Of a stretch of DNA of 64,000 nucleotides, positions 60,559 through 64,000 are shown one piece after another; positions within the stretch are counted from its first letter, which is position 1; the number at the start of each line of letters is the position of its first letter. The notes below the pieces were generated by a model. It ran no database searches. It was not told the DNA's origin and saw only the letters and a list, made by a program, of their open reading frames with translations. This DNA comes from Anarhynchus alexandrinus (taxonomy: Eukaryota; Chordata; Aves; Charadriiformes; Charadriidae): the NCBI GenBank assembly GCA_008711295.1, contig VUYV01000061.1, forward strand, positions 4,750,729 through 4,814,728, read 5' to 3'. The position numbers and the translations under genes are program-made.

Positions 60559-63500
60559 TAGAAGGGATTTAATTTAATTTTTTTAAAGATATCTCTGGAG
60601 CTGCTTTGCACCCTACTTTATGAAGAAAAGTGCTCCAAACATCAAAGCCTTCTGTGGAATGAACTTTTCTGGCAAGCTCCATTTTATAATTGTTGTTTCA
60701 CGTATCAGTAATTGCTGTCGATAGTTCCTATAATAACCTGTGAGAACCTACTAAGGATGCTGCCACAGCACAGTCTCATGAGAAGAAACAATTGTAGCTT
60801 TGCCATTTCTTGTGACAAAGAAGAATAGATACCAGAACTTAAGTAGTGGAAATCTTTTATATTACTATTTTATAACTGAAGAATGGAAAGAACTACACCT
60901 GTTTAGCTGTGGCTTATCATTGTACTCTATGAATTCTTTTGTCATGGATGAAAATCTTCACAGAAAACCAAATCTTCAAAGCTTGTTGTCCTGGAGATTT
61001 GTTATGCTTCTAAAGGGGAAGGTAAAAAATAATTGGAAAAGCAGAAAAAGTTAAGACTGCTTGCTTACACATGCACATAGCTGCATTAAGACTCAAATTG
61101 CACCCTATGCCCTATGCTTCCAGGGTTATTTGGGCTAGAGGGTTATTGTGTTGAGTTTAGCTTTTCCTGGTAGAGCAATTATAATTTAGGCTTGGTGTTT
61201 GTACATGCTTTTAAAGGATTAAATTCAAGCTGCAGTTGAAGGTGTGAAAGTCACCTGGCCTTTTCCCCACATTTAATTAATTAGAATTGAACCCTGAGGG
61301 TAAAACTTATTAATGAAATGTAAATGTAAAATTATGCTGCCCTGGAAAAACAAATGTGCTGTGCCAAGAAATCCATTAGTTGTCTCTTATTTTCTCCTGA
61401 AACCCTCAGTATTCAAGGGACATTAGGAGGGAAGTAGAGCTGGACAGAGGACTCTGAATTACAATACTGTAGGAACTGTAGTTTCCAGCTCTCGTTCTGT
61501 AGCCTTATCCTGTTTTCACATAATTTTGATTACATTTCCTTGAGTGGTTTTAGGGGATATTAAAAATGAGATGAAGAAATAAACAAAGACACAAACCCAT
61601 GAGTATTTGGATAAACAACCGAGTATCCTATTTGTTATTTTGATCTGTGCTGTTCTTCTTTCAAGACAGTGTGACACATCAAGCGTTCCAAGGTTCAGTA
61701 CATCAGAATGTATAGCAGTGTTAATGTAGAATAAATCTGAGTACACAACCCTGACAGAGAGAGATACAATTCACACAGACTGGCCAGAATTTTAAATTTG
61801 AACTCCCAACTTTCTTAATGTGGTGGATTTTAAAGACTGTTTCTTTTTCCTCTGCTGCTTCAGAAGAATTTTTCCTGACAAAGAGCATAATGGAGATAGT
61901 ATTTCCAGTACACAGGATACCGGAGCATCCTTGATAATCCAGTTGAAAATACTGCTTTAGACCCACATAGCTTTTAATTTTCTTGTTCACAATTTGTGAT
62001 ACTTCATCTACAGTCATTGCAAAACCATTTTTGTTTTGTACATTGCGGGTTTTTCTTTTCTAAGTTAATTTAAATTGAATTTATCATCCTGTCAACCATG
62101 TTGAACTAAGTCGTTTGGAATGGTTAACAATATTGGGTGTTGTTTTTCCTACCTGATCAACTAATACTGTGCACCTGTAAATTTCGTCTCTTGTATATCC
62201 ATGTCTTAAAAAACTTGAACCATACTAGTTAAGTCTTCATCTCTGGTACAAAGTGCTATTATTTCTTTTTCATACTGTCATTTATCATTCTTTTTTCCTG
62301 ACTGGTTTGTGATCCATCTTAAATCTTACTTCACACTGTGTGGTTATTAATACTTCCTTTAAAATCTTTTTTCCAAGGACCCTGTCAAAAGAAATTTGAA
62401 GGTCCCAATGAATTATATTCACTTGTTTCCTTTCACACATCTTGTTTTAACCTTCTGCAAAAATAAGAATACTTGCTTTTATAGAACTTGTGCTCAATTA
62501 CACTATTTTAACTGTACCACTTGATATTTTAGCTTTGTGCTATGCTACTCTTGTTCACTTTCTTAGGAATGAATTAAGTACCTTTTTTGATCGTTGGCAC
62601 TCTTTAAATTCCAGTTTGACCATTTTCCAAATACCTAGAGAAAATACAGTGCATGTTTATCTGAGTTAGGGATGTCACGTTACACTGATTCTGCGTAATT
62701 CATTTGCTGATTTACTGCTATTAAAGTTTAACTCTGGAAACATACTTTTCTTCCAACAAAATCTTTTTAATTAATATAAGGATTGTTTTTTTTTTTAATT
62801 TTCATGCCTACCAAGTTCTGATCTGTTTTGTCCTGATCTTTTACGTGGATTATTTCAATAGCCAATTTAATACTTATTGAATCTCTTTATGGATATGGCT
62901 GTGTGGTGGTCAGCTGCCCACTGAAGTTAACCCACAACATGGAAATTAGAATTATTGCTGCTGAAAGGTTTGTACTATTCTTATAAGGGAAGCGTTTGCT
63001 ATATCTGCAGAGTGTTAACAGGGCACGCTTCCTTTATCATTCCAGCAACTGTCTTAGTCCTGGAGAGGAGGTGCTGGCTTTTCTTGGAGATTAGCAGCTT
63101 CGTGTTTTGACCCAGGCTATTTTTGCCCTGCATTCTGCTAGTTAGAAAAAAGTGCGATTGTGTAAAAGATTTATGCAGGAGTTAAAGTATCTTTACTAGT
63201 TGTTGATGCTTGGCACCTTTAAATGCTTTTGTTGAAAGCTCTTAACCAAGAGTTTTCTTACTCAGGGTCTGGTTTGAGGTTGACAGGAGTCACCAATAGA
63301 ATCCATTGAGCTACCTTTGATCATTTTGTGTCTCCTACTAATTCACTTTATGAAAACTCTGAAAATGTTCTGTGATTTTTTTTCAGGGCTTGCAATCTGT
63401 GCTCTCAAAGGTACTAAAACTGAAATAGCTGGTACAGGGATTTTATCCAAGTCATGATAGCTGAGAACTCATGAGTGCCTTCTATTTACATACATACCAA

Positions 63501-64000
63501 AGCACGTCACTTATATGCAGGAAGAATGTTTCAAAAGGATCCTAAATGCATTATAGCTTTTACTTGACTGAAAGCTTAATTCAGAACTCATTTAAATCAA
63601 GAGAATTATCTGTTAAATTTGGTAATCTGTGGTAAACTTCATTAGCAAAAAACCTATTCTGCAGCATTTGAGAGAATTAAAGTTAATATTTTAAACTGTA
63701 AATAACACAATTAAAAGAGATTGCTGAGACGACTGGGAAAGTGTTTCAAAGAAAGAAGAAAAGAAAGGATGAAATTCCAAAATTATACATAAATGCATGG
63801 CTTGGATGAGATACAGAAGTACAGCTTCGTGTGACAGAAGCTGCGGAGGAAGAGATGTTTACACCAACAGTGACCAGATTGTATGCACATACTGCTTTAG
63901 AAAAACAGAAACTGAGGACTCCCTGAAAGACCCTTCTTAACAGGAAGAAGCCTTTGCTTGCAGGACAGCAGCTCTTGAGCTACCAACCCTTTAATTTAGA
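60559..64000. other. Intergenic to the window end, no gene seen
   Basis: AT-rich sequence with short open frames only (for example 61721-62017, minus, 98 codons, no recognised similarity). No repeat family or FSTL5 exon was recognised before the window ends. Confidence 0.6.

Noticed and set aside
56061..64000. FSTL5 exons expected on this side of NAF1
   Set aside because: No follistatin, EF-hand or Ig-like coding sequence is visible; the gene is presumably beyond the window.
1..64000. tRNA, rRNA, CRISPR arrays, bacterial operons or a complete provirus
   Set aside because: None was seen; only solo LTRs and LINE fragments are present and the sequence has vertebrate intron and intergenic character.

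Overview
This is vertebrate nuclear DNA, almost certainly from a bird. It is AT-rich, has no operons or bacterial signals, and carries CR1 LINE fragments ending in the typical avian (ATTCTGTG)-type tail plus avian ERV solo LTRs of the TGTCCTGGTTT type. The one gene I recognise is NAF1, the assembly factor for box H/ACA ribonucleoproteins and telomerase RNA. Only its 3' end is present, on the + strand: the penultimate exon (3156-3261), the last coding exon (5872-6296), and a short 3' UTR with AATAAA at 6554-6559. Positions 1-3155 are an upstream NAF1 intron, and its left edge lies in a minus-oriented CR1 that still shows the reverse-transcriptase FADD box.

The rest, about 57 kb, lies downstream of NAF1. 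In other vertebrates the next gene on this side is FSTL5, far away, and I see none of its exons here, so most of this is gene-desert sequence. Layout: 6.6-14.7 kb has small coding-like segments (below) and an assembly artefact, an exact 100-bp duplication around a single N at 10768. 17.37-18.27 kb is a cluster of two minus-strand LTR pieces next to a CR1 tail. 24.1-24.35 kb is a CR1 3' end and about 24.76-24.82 kb a MIR-like fragment. 25.39-26.13 kb is a near-complete minus-strand solo LTR. 28.56-28.88 kb is a CR1 endonuclease fragment next to an N gap. 28.9-56.0 kb is long, AT-rich and poor in recognisable repeats. CR1 3' ends follow at 56.0 kb and 60.26-60.56 kb.

The most interesting unexplained signal is a chain of six short + strand segments between 8217 and 14665. 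Each is open in one frame, has plausible splice sites and coding-like composition, and all join in phase into about 167 codons ending in a stop. I cannot name the product. It may be an unannotated gene, a decayed gene or chance. A weaker minus-strand pair lies at 34567-34894, and a phase-compatible alternative last exon for NAF1 lies at 7240-7406. All calls were made by eye from the sequence; nothing was aligned or searched.
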